NCBI GenBank assembly: GCA_964608915.1
Contig: CAZSQA010000019.1
Location: forward strand, 1-64,000
DNA from: QWQI01 sp964608915
Lineage (GTDB): Bacteria > Planctomycetota > Planctomycetia > Isosphaerales > Isosphaeraceae
Length of the DNA: 64,000 nucleotides
Direction: 5' to 3'
Below, piece after piece: positions 9,429-18,261 of this stretch. The translations under genes and the position numbers were made by a program. The stretch's first letter is position 1. Each line of letters starts with the position of its first letter. Below the pieces are notes generated by a model. That model saw only the letters and a list, made by a program, of their open reading frames with translations. It made no database searches and was not told the DNA's origin.

Positions 9429-10808
9429 TCAGGAATCCATCGCAGCACACATCTCACGAAACTTCTGATCCGATCCGAACAACCGGGCAATCTCCTTTCG
9501 GCGACGCGGCGAATCAGGCATTTTCCTGAGAACTCGCAAGACCTTGCGCTCGGTGTCCGAAAGGCGGATCGTTCCGGATTCTGGCCCCTTCGAACGCGAT
9601 TGCGGCCTCCCGGCAGGCTCCACGCTGGCACCGGAATGCGCCGCGACCGTCAGCAATCCGTCGCATCGCGTTGCGTCTCGAGCCTCGCCCCCCCGATACG
9701 CCGCGGTATCGCGTTCGTCATCCGGCTTCATTCCGAGCACGGATTCCTTCGAAACTCCGGCACATTTTTTCTCGGGAGATTTCGCATCCGCGATTCCTGG
9801 TTTCGATTCATTCTGGGCGGTGTTCTCCTGAGGTCGAACGTCCGATTTCGCAAGAGGTTCAGGCCGAATTTCTCGAGCGTCGCGAGGAGCTTGCGACTGC
9901 CGCTCGCGAATTCGCCTGGCGAGTTTGTCCATCAACCGGTCGGCACGGTTTCGGGCCGTCGTCGCGAGCCGGTTCAAGCTCCGCAGCTCCTTTTCGAGAA
10001 CCCGGTCGCCTGTCCCCAGCCCCACGGCGCATTCGCGGGCGACAGCGCGAGCCGCTTCGAAATCGGCCTTCAATCGATCCGCCAGCTTTTTCCAGTCTTC
10101 GGCTTCCTGATTCGCGATTCGGATGAGGCCTCGGCGGCATTCCTCGACGCCCGGGGTACGTGCGACCGCCTTTTCCGCTCGAATGCGTGCGAACTCCAGA
10201 CCATCACACGCTTTCGACTCCCTGGCCCAGGTTTCGGCCGCCCGGGCCTGGTCTGCCGCGATCTTCATGAACGATGCCACGACGGTCATCGCATGCTCGT
10301 CGGCCTTGTCCACCTGCCAGCGCGAGCCCATGGCCAGAACCGTCTGACGGACGAGGTCGAACGGAATGTCATCGCCGGCTTTCAATTCCCTGAGAACTCG
10401 GACCCAGATCGCGGCAAGATGAGCTGCGCCGCGATAAGTCCTGGCGAAGATCGAAGTTCGCGATTCCGGATCGGCTTCCCAGTCGGCTTTGTCGCGGTCG
10501 AAAGCGTCGGCGGCCAACCTTTCGAACCGGAGCGTAGCGGTCGATCGTTCCTGTGCGATTTTGATCTGACGCGCCGTTTCGAATTCCATCCACTGTGCTT
10601 CAGTCAGCGACAGAGACTCGACCAGGTCGATTTCGACCGGTGATTCGGGCAGATACGCGGCCGTCAGTTCCTTCCTCAGCGATTTCGCGAGGTCGACCAT
10701 GCCTGGCGACCGACAACCCGCTTCGATCCCCTCGGCACTCGAAGCAATCCGCTTCGAAGCGGCGATTCGGACATCATTTTCCGTTTTCGGGGGAGTTGCC
10801 TGTTGCAT
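9429..10808 (-). CDS. Hypothetical helical protein, planctomycete-type
   Basis: This 459-residue protein matches no domain I can name with confidence. The N-terminal half (about 40-290) is strongly helical and Ala/Arg/Glu-rich. The segment around LAKSLRKELTAAYLPESPVEIDLVESLSLTEAQW resembles the repeated uncharacterised planctomycete family in which a Leu-rich region is followed by an ELVE..A..xWR pattern. Residues about 265-310 could form a coiled coil. The C-terminal 150 residues are charged and low in complexity (RERQSQAPRDARE, KSPEKKCAGVSKE). It stands alone, with no operon partner. The function is unknown. Confidence 0.6.
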   Translation of the reverse strand: MQQATPPKTENDVRIAASKRIASSAEGIEAGCRSPGMVDLAKSLRKELTAAYLPESPVEIDLVESLSLTEAQWMEFETARQIKIAQERSTATLRFERLAADAFDRDKADWEADPESRTSIFARTYRGAAHLAAIWVRVLRELKAGDDIPFDLVRQTVLAMGSRWQVDKADEHAMTVVASFMKIAADQARAAETWARESKACDGLEFARIRAEKAVARTPGVEECRRGLIRIANQEAEDWKKLADRLKADFEAARAVARECAVGLGTGDRVLEKELRSLNRLATTARNRADRLMDKLARRIRERQSQAPRDAREIRPEPLAKSDVRPQENTAQNESKPGIADAKSPEKKCAGVSKESVLGMKPDDERDTAAYRGGEARDATRCDGLLTVAAHSGASVEPAGRPQSRSKGPESGTIRLSDTERKVLRVLRKMPDSPRRRKEIARLFGSDQKFREMCAAMDS

Positions 10809-11490
10809 CGGTGCGTTCGATCCGAAGTTCGTGAGGTAATGATGAGGCGAGGTTCGGCCCGTGCGAATTCGGCCTTCGATCGCGCCGCGGATAAGCCGTT
10901 CGCCCGGACGTGCTTACTGTCCTGACGGACAACGTCCGGTCGCCCGGCAAAATGCGACTTTCCTGGCGAACGAAGCGTTATGACCGTCAGAAGCCGATTG
11001 AATCCCTTCGTGCGAAAAGTCGAACCGGAATCCGTCCGAACGAACGCATCCCTAGACATTGATATCACTTACGGCATTTTTGACCGATCCGGAATGCAAG
11101 CGGTGAATGATTCGCCGAATCGAAAGACAGAATCGGGCATTCGAGTTCGAATCATCGGAAGCCGAATCCGGACGGAAGCGGATTCAAGTGAAGTGCCTCG
11201 GAATCGAAAAAAGGCGGGAATCGTGCCGGTGACTTTCGCCGACGGCGACAATGAAGAAACAGTGAAGATTGCATGAAATTCGCGTGCGAGCGGTGGAAGC
11301 GATCGCAAATCGAACGGATCGAAAAATGGATTCGCGTGGTACATTTCGGGCAGTGGGACTCGATATCGGAAGGTTTTACGCCAATTCGCGGGGCCATGAA
11401 TTTTCGAACGTTCATGATTGACGGATCCCCTTCCGATCGACATTCTCTGTAGTGTCGGTGTCCTTCCCAAAGGTCTCAGAGCGATCGAAG
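10809..11490. other. 682-base intergenic region rich in GAWTC words
   Basis: No gene is supported. Open frames at 10980-11276 (plus) and 11069-11470 (minus) overlap each other and have no family resemblance. The segment 11100-11225 contains eight GAATC/GATTC pentamers in about 125 bases, far above chance. Promoters for the PiT transporter and for the upstream minus-strand gene must lie here. Confidence 0.45.
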
Positions 11491-12876
11491 ATGTTCAATA
11501 CCACGTTCTGGCAGGCAGTCTCGGATCTGCCGTCATTGTCTCTCGTGTTCCTTGCGATCTCGCTGCTGATGGCCTTCGGATTCGAATTCGTGAACGGCTT
11601 TCACGACACCGCAAACGCCGTGACGACCGTAATTTACACGAACACACTGAAACCTCTGCCGGCGGTCCTGTTCTCAGGGTTCTGTAACTTTCTGGGCGTG
11701 ATGTTCGGTGGCACGGCGGTCGCATTTTCGATCGTAAACCTCTTGCCCGTCGACGTTCTCGTCGACGAAAGTTCGGGCAAGGCGCTGGTGATGGTGCTCT
11801 CGCTTCTGATGGCCGGAGTCATCTGGAATCTCGGCACCTGGAGCGTCGGTCTGCCGGTGAGCAGCTCGCACACACTGATCGGATCGATCCTGGGAGTGGG
11901 GCTGGTCAACAGCGTGATCACACGCGGCGACGTTTCGGGCGTGAACTGGAAAAAAGCCGCCGAAGTCGGGATGTCGCTGATCTTTTCACCCCTGATCGGT
12001 TTCGTGCTCGCGGCATTGCTGATGCTCTTCATGAAGCGCACGCTGAAGGACAAACGCCTGTTCGTCCCGCCCGTCGAAGATCACAAGCCCCCGGCCTGGA
12101 TTCGCCGCACGCTCATCGGCACATGTGCAGCCGTGAGTTTCGCGCACGGCTCGAACGACGGCCAGAAGGGCATGGGCCTGATTCTGCTGGTTCTGATCGG
12201 TTTCATGCCCTCCTATTACGCTCTGGACCTGAACCACGCGGGCAAGGCGATCGAAGTGCGCGGAGGGGCGGAATTCGCACTGGCCAACATTCCGGGCAGC
12301 GAATTCGAACGTGACCCGAAACTGAAGAAGAATCTGGACTTCATCGTCAATTCGCTGGAAAACAAGGCGAACTTTTCGGAACTGCCTTCGAGCGATCGGT
12401 GGCGGATGCGCATTTCGCTTTTCGAAGTGCGCCAGGCGATGAAGAGCGACCGGTTCGACCCGGACCTGCGAAAACGGCTGGCTGGCCCGATCACGACATT
12501 CTCGCACGCCATGGAATACGTTCCCTTCTGGGTCGTGTTGGGCGTGGCGCTGGCTCTGGGGATCGGTACGACGATCGGCTATGAACGCATCGTCGTGACG
12601 GTGGCCGAAAAAATCGGTAAATCGCACCTGACTTACGCTCAGGGCGCCGCCGCGGAAACGGTCGCCGCATGCACCATTGCGGCCGCCGACCTCTTGCACT
12701 TGCCCGTCAGCACGACACAGGTGCTTTCCTCAGGCATCGCCGGAACGATGGTCGCGAATTCCTCGGGCGTGCAACCCGCCACGATCCGCAAAATCGCCGT
12801 GGCGTGGCTGCTGACGCTCCCGGCCTGCATTTCGCTCTCGGCGGCCCTCTTCTATATCGGCTCGCTGTTCGCCTGA
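11491..12876 (+). CDS. pit: Inorganic phosphate transporter, PiT family
   Basis: This 461-residue inner-membrane protein of the PiT family (cation-coupled low-affinity phosphate uptake) carries both duplicated signatures: GFEFVNGFHDTANAVTT near the N-terminus (about 27-43) and CAAVSFAHGSNDGQKGMG near residue 215. About ten membrane segments are visible. A hydrophilic cytoplasmic loop of roughly 110 residues (about 245-350) splits the two halves. I preferred the ATG at 11491; an in-frame GTG at 11452 would add 13 residues that look non-native. No PhoU-like gene is adjacent, although such pairs are common elsewhere. A hairpin terminator follows at 12913. Confidence 0.93.
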   Translation: MFNTTFWQAVSDLPSLSLVFLAISLLMAFGFEFVNGFHDTANAVTTVIYTNTLKPLPAVLFSGFCNFLGVMFGGTAVAFSIVNLLPVDVLVDESSGKALVMVLSLLMAGVIWNLGTWSVGLPVSSSHTLIGSILGVGLVNSVITRGDVSGVNWKKAAEVGMSLIFSPLIGFVLAALLMLFMKRTLKDKRLFVPPVEDHKPPAWIRRTLIGTCAAVSFAHGSNDGQKGMGLILLVLIGFMPSYYALDLNHAGKAIEVRGGAEFALANIPGSEFERDPKLKKNLDFIVNSLENKANFSELPSSDRWRMRISLFEVRQAMKSDRFDPDLRKRLAGPITTFSHAMEYVPFWVVLGVALALGIGTTIGYERIVVTVAEKIGKSHLTYAQGAAAETVAACTIAAADLLHLPVSTTQVLSSGIAGTMVANSSGVQPATIRKIAVAWLLTLPACISLSAALFYIGSLFA

Positions 12877-12912
12877 TCGCCGTTCGCCGGTGCAGCCCAT
12901 GCCGCAATTCCC

Positions 12913-12942
12913 CGCAGGGCCTGACGAGTGTCATGCCCTGCG
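12913..12942. terminator. Hairpin between convergent genes
   Basis: The stem CGCAGGGC / GCCCTGCG continues after one mismatch into TGAC / GTCA around a GAGT tetraloop (30 nt in all). It sits between the convergent ends of the PiT gene and the DUF1080 gene. Confidence 0.7.
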
Positions 12943-12946
12943 ATCA

Positions 12947-13645
12947 TCAAAGTTTCTTCAGCTCGATATCCTTGAACTGGACGGTCATCGGTTCGCCGGC
13001 ACGGAGCTGGAGACCGAGGAATCCGCTAAGATCGAAGTGGCCTTCTTCCATGTCGGTCAGGTCCGTGCTTATGACGCCGTTGATTTCCAGCACGATTCGA
13101 TGCCCCTGAGCCAGGATACGATATTCGTTCCATTCGCCAGGCGGTTTCATTTTGGCCGTCTGGCCAAGATCGGTGGCCGTGCGCTTGCCGGATGCGTCGA
13201 TGACCGTCTTCTTGCCGTTGGCCGAAAGCAGCTCGGGCCCTTTCCGGCTGTGAATTTCGTCGCACACGCCGCCGAGATAGCCCCCGCTCTGATAAATATC
13301 GGCCTGATATCCGACAGCGAGACCGTCCGGCCGGAATACGCTTCGAAACTGCACGCCTGAATTCTGGCCGTTGCCGACGATGCGGAATTTCAGCTTCAAT
13401 TCGAAATCGGCGAGTTCGCCACCCTGCCACACCATGAACTGATTCGATTTGCACGGACGATCCGGCGTGGACTGCCCGGTGATGGCTCCGTCGCGAACGG
13501 ACCAGAAACCCGGCTCATGGGCTTTCCAGCCGTTCAGAGTCGTACCGTCGAAGATCCGGACGAAATCGGCGGCCTGAATCGTCGAAGCCGTGGGCCAGAG
13601 AATCAAGCTTGCGGCGAACGATGCAAAGCGGATGATCGATTTCAT
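12947..13645 (-). CDS. Secreted DUF1080 (3-keto-disaccharide hydrolase-like) protein
   Basis: The 232-residue protein has a Sec signal peptide (about 1-26, cleavage after STIQA), then a single DUF1080 concanavalin-like beta-sandwich. Hallmarks are FVRIFDGTTLNGWK near the N-terminus, NSGVQFRS, GYQADIY and DEIHSR in the middle, and WNEYRILAQGHRIVLEINGV toward the end. DUF1080 proteins are numerous in planctomycetes and have been linked to carbohydrate or glycoside processing in the periplasm; the exact substrate cannot be read here. It is transcribed divergently from the histidine kinase gene and convergently with pit. Confidence 0.88.
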   Translation of the reverse strand: MKSIIRFASFAASLILWPTASTIQAADFVRIFDGTTLNGWKAHEPGFWSVRDGAITGQSTPDRPCKSNQFMVWQGGELADFELKLKFRIVGNGQNSGVQFRSVFRPDGLAVGYQADIYQSGGYLGGVCDEIHSRKGPELLSANGKKTVIDASGKRTATDLGQTAKMKPPGEWNEYRILAQGHRIVLEINGVISTDLTDMEEGHFDLSGFLGLQLRAGEPMTVQFKDIELKKL

Positions 13646-13873
13646 GTTGCGTCGAATCTCTTTCGTCGGTCCAGGGCATTGCGGGATGTTGCCCGCTTTC
13701 TCGCGACACAGGGCTAATCATCCCATCGGTTCACGCGGCTGTCCAGAACCCCGCGAAATCGATGCCGGGCACATGTGGCCGAAATCGAAGCTTGACTTCG
13801 CACACGCCATACGTTCTGCTTGAATTATGGCGAACCGTGGTCCAGAGAATTCTTCGATGAGCGACTGAGGCGG

Positions 13874-15259
13874 ATGAATCGCAGTTTCGAACCGGGAATT
13901 CGCTCGATTCGCTATCAGATCGCCCTTCCCCTGCTGGCGATTCAGACCGCCGTGGCGCTGGCGATCGCGATCTCCGGAGCGTGGTTCGCCTCGTCGCGTG
14001 TCGAGGACGAAATCCTGCGCCGGTTCGACGGCATCTCGAGCGTGCTCTCGCATCCTCAATTCCCGCTGACGCCCAGCGTGCTACGCAGGCTGAACCAGCT
14101 CAGCGGGGTGCATTTCATTTTGGCCGACGGGCAGGATCGCCCGATCGACACCAGTCTGGGCGACCTGCCCGCGACGGTGCCGCGAAAGACCGGTCAGCAC
14201 ACGGGGCTGGGTCAATCGCCCCGGGTGATGATCGAAGGCGCTGAATTTTTCGGGCTCGAAATCCCGTTGGCGGCCAGCGGGCAAAGGCTCGTCGCGCTTT
14301 ATCCCGTGGCGCAGTGGCGGCGCACGAGAAGGTCGGCCCTGGCGATGCCGATCCTGCAAGGCCTGGGCGGATTTCTGGCGATGGCGGGCGTCACGGCGAT
14401 CGTTTCGCGGCGAATTTCGACGAAGCTGGCGAACGTCGAAAGGGGCGTCGAGCGGATCGCCAGCGGGCAATTCGACGCTCTGCCGGAGGAATCGCGACGC
14501 CCCGACGAAATCGACCATCTCGCAGGCTCGATCAATCACATGAGCCGCCAGATTCAGGAAATGCAACGGACGATCGAAACGACGGAAAAGATGCGAGTTC
14601 TGGCCCAGGTGGCATCAGGTCTCGCACATCAGCTTCGCAATTCGATCGCCGGAGCCCGGATGGCCATTCAGCTCCATATCAAACGATGCCCGGTCGCTTC
14701 GACAGAAGACAGTGCCGCCATGGCCCTTCGTCAGTTGCAATTTACCGAAGAGCTGATCCGCGGCCTGAATTCGCCCGCACACACGGCCGCGAACGATCGC
14801 GAAAGCCTGAATCTCGACGAAATCGTTCGTGACGTCATCGCCCTGCTGGCGCCGAAGGCCGTGCATTCAGGGGTGGCGATTCTGCACGATTCGCCCGTCG
14901 CCGGGCTGCTCGTCGAAGGCAACGCCGGCGCGACGAAAACAGCCATCTTCAACCTCGTCAATAACGCCATCGAGGCCGCACGCAGAGACGGCACCGTGGT
15001 TCTGTCAACTTTACGAGACACGGACCGTACGGTACGCCTGACGATCGTCGACGATGGCCCCGGGTTCGCCGAAAAAGTGATGGCCAGGGCCGGGGAGCCT
15101 TTCGTCACGTCCAAGCCGGAAGGGCTGGGCCTGGGGCTTTATCTCGCGCGGCAGGTCGCCGAACGATACGACGGCGAATTGAAATGGCGGCGTGAAGGCG
15201 ACCGGACCGTTTTCGATTGGAAAATGCAGGCCGCGGAATCCGGAAGTCGTCCAACGTGA
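13874..15259 (+). CDS. Membrane sensor histidine kinase
   Basis: A 461-residue kinase. Membrane segments at about 15-38 and 155-177 flank an extracytoplasmic sensor of about 115 residues. A HAMP domain follows (about 178-232). The phosphoacceptor is His252 within GLAHQLRNSI, the N-box is NLVNNAIEA, G1 is DDGPGF and G2 is GLGLGLYLA. The frame is open to a TTG at 13820, but the ATG at 13874 has GAGG just upstream and starts a natural N-terminus. The response regulator begins 15 bases after the stop, so the two form a two-component operon. The architecture resembles NtrB/ZraS-type kinases that phosphorylate sigma-54 activators. The signal is unknown. Confidence 0.92.
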   Translation: MNRSFEPGIRSIRYQIALPLLAIQTAVALAIAISGAWFASSRVEDEILRRFDGISSVLSHPQFPLTPSVLRRLNQLSGVHFILADGQDRPIDTSLGDLPATVPRKTGQHTGLGQSPRVMIEGAEFFGLEIPLAASGQRLVALYPVAQWRRTRRSALAMPILQGLGGFLAMAGVTAIVSRRISTKLANVERGVERIASGQFDALPEESRRPDEIDHLAGSINHMSRQIQEMQRTIETTEKMRVLAQVASGLAHQLRNSIAGARMAIQLHIKRCPVASTEDSAAMALRQLQFTEELIRGLNSPAHTAANDRESLNLDEIVRDVIALLAPKAVHSGVAILHDSPVAGLLVEGNAGATKTAIFNLVNNAIEAARRDGTVVLSTLRDTDRTVRLTIVDDGPGFAEKVMARAGEPFVTSKPEGLGLGLYLARQVAERYDGELKWRREGDRTVFDWKMQAAESGSRPT

Positions 15260-15274
15260 TCGGAGAGCACGGAA

Positions 15275-16654
15275 TTGGCCAGAATCCTGATCGTCGACGA
15301 CGAACCCGTCATCTGCTGGACATTGCAGGAAGCCTTCCGCGAAGAGGGTCACGACTGCATTTCGGCGGCATCCGCCGAAGAGGCGATCGCCGCGGCGAAA
15401 CAGCGGCCGATCGATCTCGTCATGATGGACGTGCGGCTGCCGGGGCGTGACGGCATATCGGCGATCGCGGAATTGAAATCGCTCATCGGCGATATCCCGG
15501 TCCTGATCATGACGGCATTCGGCGATCTGGATACGGCCGTCCGGGCCGTGGAAGAAGGCTCGTTCGATTATCTGATCAAACCGTTCGACCTCGATTTCGC
15601 GATCGGTTCCGTCAACGCGGCCCTCGAGCATTGCTCACGAAGGCGGCCGGTACCGAAAAAGGACGCCGCCGGTGATGATCCTTTCCGGATCGTCGGCAGC
15701 TCACGGGAAATGCAGGAAATCTATCGCAAGATCGCGCTTGCGGCACCCTCCGAGGCCCCGGTGCTGATCACGGGCGAAAGCGGAACCGGCAAGGAACTCG
15801 TCGCCAGAGCAATACATGCGCACAGCGGGCGCCGAAGAGGCCCGTTTCTCGCCGCGAATATGGCGGCTTTCAGCAGCGCACTCATGGAAAAAGAGCTGTT
15901 CGGGCACCTCAAGGGGGCGTTCACGGGGGCGGATGATCAGGCACCGGGTTTGTTTCGCCAGGCTGAGGGGGGCACGCTGTTTCTCGACGAAATCGGCGAT
16001 CTGCCGCTCGAAATGCAAGTCAAGCTGCTGCGTGTTCTGGAGAATCAGGAAGTGATTCCCGTCGGCGGCAGCCGGCCTGTCCGAATCGACGTCAGACTCG
16101 TCACGGCGACCAACCAGCCGCTGGGCGAGCACATGAAAAGCGGCAGAATTCGCGAAGACTTTTATTTTCGCCTGAACGTATTCCGTATCCACCTTCCGCC
16201 TTTGCGCGACCGCTCCGGCGATTTCGAAGAGCTTGTCCGGCATTTCCTTCGAAATCACGCGCCGGGCATTTCGGATACCGCCATGCAGGCCTTGATTTCG
16301 AAGTCCTGGCCGGGCAACGTGCGGCAACTGAAAAATGCCGTGGAACATGCGTCGATTCTGGCTCGCAATCAGACGATCCGGCCGGAACATTTGCCCCGGG
16401 ACGAACCCGACTCGACCGGATCGCCGGTTCCCGAGGACCTTGACGAGCATTTCTCGACCTGGCTGGCAGGCGAATTGAACGACACGAATCCCGGCGATCT
16501 CTACGAAAAGTTCCTTTTCCGCTTCGAACCGCTGTTGATCCGGCAGGTTCTCGCGAAGTTCCGCGACCAGAAACAGCCATCCGCGAAAGCGCTCGGGCTG
16601 CACAGGGCGACACTGCGGCAGATGCTGCGCAAGTACGGGATGAACGACGACTGA
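15275..16654 (+). CDS. Sigma-54-dependent response regulator (NtrC/ZraR type)
   Basis: The protein has 459 residues. Its receiver domain (1-120) has acidic residues D8 and D9, phosphoacceptor D52, T80 and K102. The AAA+ domain (about 135-370) carries Walker A GESGTGKE (166-173), the sigma-54 contact loop GAFTGA (213-218), Walker B GGTLFLDEIGDLP and an Arg-rich sensor region ending WPGNVRQLKNAVEHA. The C-terminus has a Fis-type HTH (KALGLHRATLRQML). Translation appears to start at TTG 15275, with GGAGAG 8-13 nt upstream. With the preceding histidine kinase it should switch on sigma-54 promoters. Confidence 0.94.
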   Translation: MARILIVDDEPVICWTLQEAFREEGHDCISAASAEEAIAAAKQRPIDLVMMDVRLPGRDGISAIAELKSLIGDIPVLIMTAFGDLDTAVRAVEEGSFDYLIKPFDLDFAIGSVNAALEHCSRRRPVPKKDAAGDDPFRIVGSSREMQEIYRKIALAAPSEAPVLITGESGTGKELVARAIHAHSGRRRGPFLAANMAAFSSALMEKELFGHLKGAFTGADDQAPGLFRQAEGGTLFLDEIGDLPLEMQVKLLRVLENQEVIPVGGSRPVRIDVRLVTATNQPLGEHMKSGRIREDFYFRLNVFRIHLPPLRDRSGDFEELVRHFLRNHAPGISDTAMQALISKSWPGNVRQLKNAVEHASILARNQTIRPEHLPRDEPDSTGSPVPEDLDEHFSTWLAGELNDTNPGDLYEKFLFRFEPLLIRQVLAKFRDQKQPSAKALGLHRATLRQMLRKYGMNDD

Positions 16655-16713
16655 GCTCTCGAAATCGAATTCTGGCCCTGCCAGGGTTCGTATCTCGAAA
16701 GCGATTCGATCAT

Positions 16714-17163
16714 TCAAGTCGCGGCATTCAGTTCGGCTTCGAGCCGATTCAGGTTCTGTTCGTTGGCGGGCTCGCAAATGGCAGCGACTTTTCCGGCCAT
16801 TTCCGCGGATTCGAATTGCTGATCCCATGTGAGCAATGTCCCGCTGCCCTCGGGAGTCAGTTTGACGGTCAGTGTGAACCACGGTTCGGCGACATGTTCG
16901 ATGACGATTTCCGTGTCAGGGCGAACGACACGAAAAACGCATTCGTTGGCATAGTCGATGCCGCTTGGCCCGTGCATGACGAAAACCCACCGGCCATCCG
17001 GCTCGAATTCGAAAGTTTCGAAGGTGTTCGTGAAACCGTCCGGCCCCCACCATCGGGCAAGTGCGGCAGGATCGGCGAATCGCGCGAATATGGCGCGGGG
17101 GCTTGCCGCGATGATGCGGCGTGTCGAAAGGGTCGCTTGCGGATCGCTGGAAGGATCTGGCAT
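16714..17163 (-). CDS. SRPBCC/AHSA1-family protein
   Basis: The 149-residue protein has the START-like AHSA1 (activator of Hsp90 ATPase homologue 1-like) fold. Markers are STRRIIAASPRAIFARFADPAALARWWGP, then F-EFEPDGRWVFVMHGP and the acidic TLLTWDQQFESAE near the C-terminus. Such bacterial proteins are small hydrophobic-ligand binders or polyketide cyclase-like proteins of unknown function, often partnered with ArsR regulators; no such partner is adjacent here. AGGAG lies 8 nt upstream of the ATG at 17163. The frame is open further upstream to 17289, but that part is not family-like. Confidence 0.85.
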   Translation of the reverse strand: MPDPSSDPQATLSTRRIIAASPRAIFARFADPAALARWWGPDGFTNTFETFEFEPDGRWVFVMHGPSGIDYANECVFRVVRPDTEIVIEHVAEPWFTLTVKLTPEGSGTLLTWDQQFESAEMAGKVAAICEPANEQNLNRLEAELNAAT

Positions 17164-17479
17164 CGCCGGTCTCCTGCATTGGAAGATCGAGAAAGATATG
17201 CCGACAGAGGACGTCTTCACCTCTCGATTATGCGCTTCAAGTTCGAGTCGAACGACATGAAAGTCGATTCGGCATGGCCCACCTGCCAACTCACCGAAAT
17301 TCCGCAGTTGATTTTCCCGGGATTCGCGAGCGAAACCAAACGGTTTTGGCTCGATCCAGCTTCTTCAGGTTCGCGAACGATCGTGCACATGATCGATCGA
17401 ATACCATATCGAACTTTACCCCGGAAATCGCTCGAATCGGTACTTTCCGTATTTCGGTCGACCGAGGGTGGCCATTCGG
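17164..17479. other. Intergenic, nothing recognised
   Basis: This gap lies between the SRPBCC gene and the phosphatase-like remnant. I see no gene or strong hairpin. Confidence 0.4.
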
Positions 17480-18085
17480 TCATTTGCCGATCGCGTCCGC
17501 GATCGGCGGAGCGGCCTGCGGAAACGCGACTCGAAACGGTGCCAACTCACCCAGCAGCGCGGCGACCGTCGATGCGATCTGGCCCTGAGTCGCTTCGGGA
17601 GTATCCTTGAGTTCACCGAGCGCCGGCGTATCGGGCCCCATGACGGCGATCCAGATTTCTTCGGAGCCGGGCGTCTTCGCGTCGTGATCACGCCAGCCCA
17701 GTGAAGTATGGCCCCGGCCGTGGTCCGTGGTGACGATCAGCGTCGTCGAATCGCGATATTGCGGATGAGCCTGGAGCGTCTCCCACAGTTCCTTAAGGTG
17801 CGCGTCGAACTAGTGCGCCGCTTTCAGATACTGGTCGTATCGGCCGCCATGAGCATAGTCGTCGGTATCGCCGTGCGAGATCAGCAGCACGTTCGGCTTC
17901 ATCCGCGGGAGCTGCTCCATGGCCACGCGGAAGGTGAATACGTCGTTGCGGACGGTCTCCCAGTCTCGGATCGCCAGCTCCATCATCCGGTTCAGAAGCC
18001 GGGCATCTGGCGTGAGATCCGGTCCGGCGATCGGCTGCCAACCGGCATTGACCGGGATCTCGCGCCGAGCCAGTTCGCCCGCAAC
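17480..18085 (-). pseudogene. 5'-truncated phosphatase/sulfatase-like gene with an in-frame TAG
   Basis: Read on the minus strand from about 18085, the translation resembles the C-terminal half of an alkaline-phosphatase-superfamily protein: PVNAGWQPIAGPDLTP, then VLLISHGDTDDYAHGGRYD, an in-frame amber codon at 17810-17812, then LKELWETLQAHPQYRDSTT, IVTTDHGRGH and EEIWIAVMGPDTPALGE, ending at TGA 17480. GDTDDYAHGGRYD and TTDHGRG supply the metal-site Asp/His motifs of the superfamily. The N-terminal half, with the nucleophile, is missing. At its broken end it meets a porin fragment running the other way. Sequencing error could explain the stop but not the missing half. Confidence 0.75.
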
Positions 18086-18229
18086 CAGACTTTTTTCAAT
18101 ACGATCGTCTGGGACGTGAACAGCAACTTCCAGATCGGCTTCGAAGTCGACTACCGCATGACGGATTACATCAAGTATCTGGATGCCGCGGGCGTGAACT
18201 TCATGACCCAGTTTCAATGGAAGTTCTGA
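18074..18229 (+). pseudogene. 3' fragment of an outer-membrane porin-like gene
   Basis: About 51 codons read ARNQTFFNTIVWDVN, then FQIGFEVDYRMTDY, and end MTQFQWKF with a terminal Phe at the stop. Alternating aromatic beta strands and a C-terminal Phe are hallmarks of outer-membrane beta-barrels. The upstream frame is not related, so only the last strands survive. The fragment starts where the phosphatase remnant stops, on the opposite strand, suggesting a rearrangement breakpoint near 18075-18090. Confidence 0.55.
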
Positions 18230-18261
18230 GCCGCTGCTTTTCGGTTACCAGGCCGCAGGCG

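Noticed and set aside
10980..11470. Overlapping open frames on both strands upstream of pit.
   Set aside because: They overlap each other in GAWTC-rich DNA and have no domain features.
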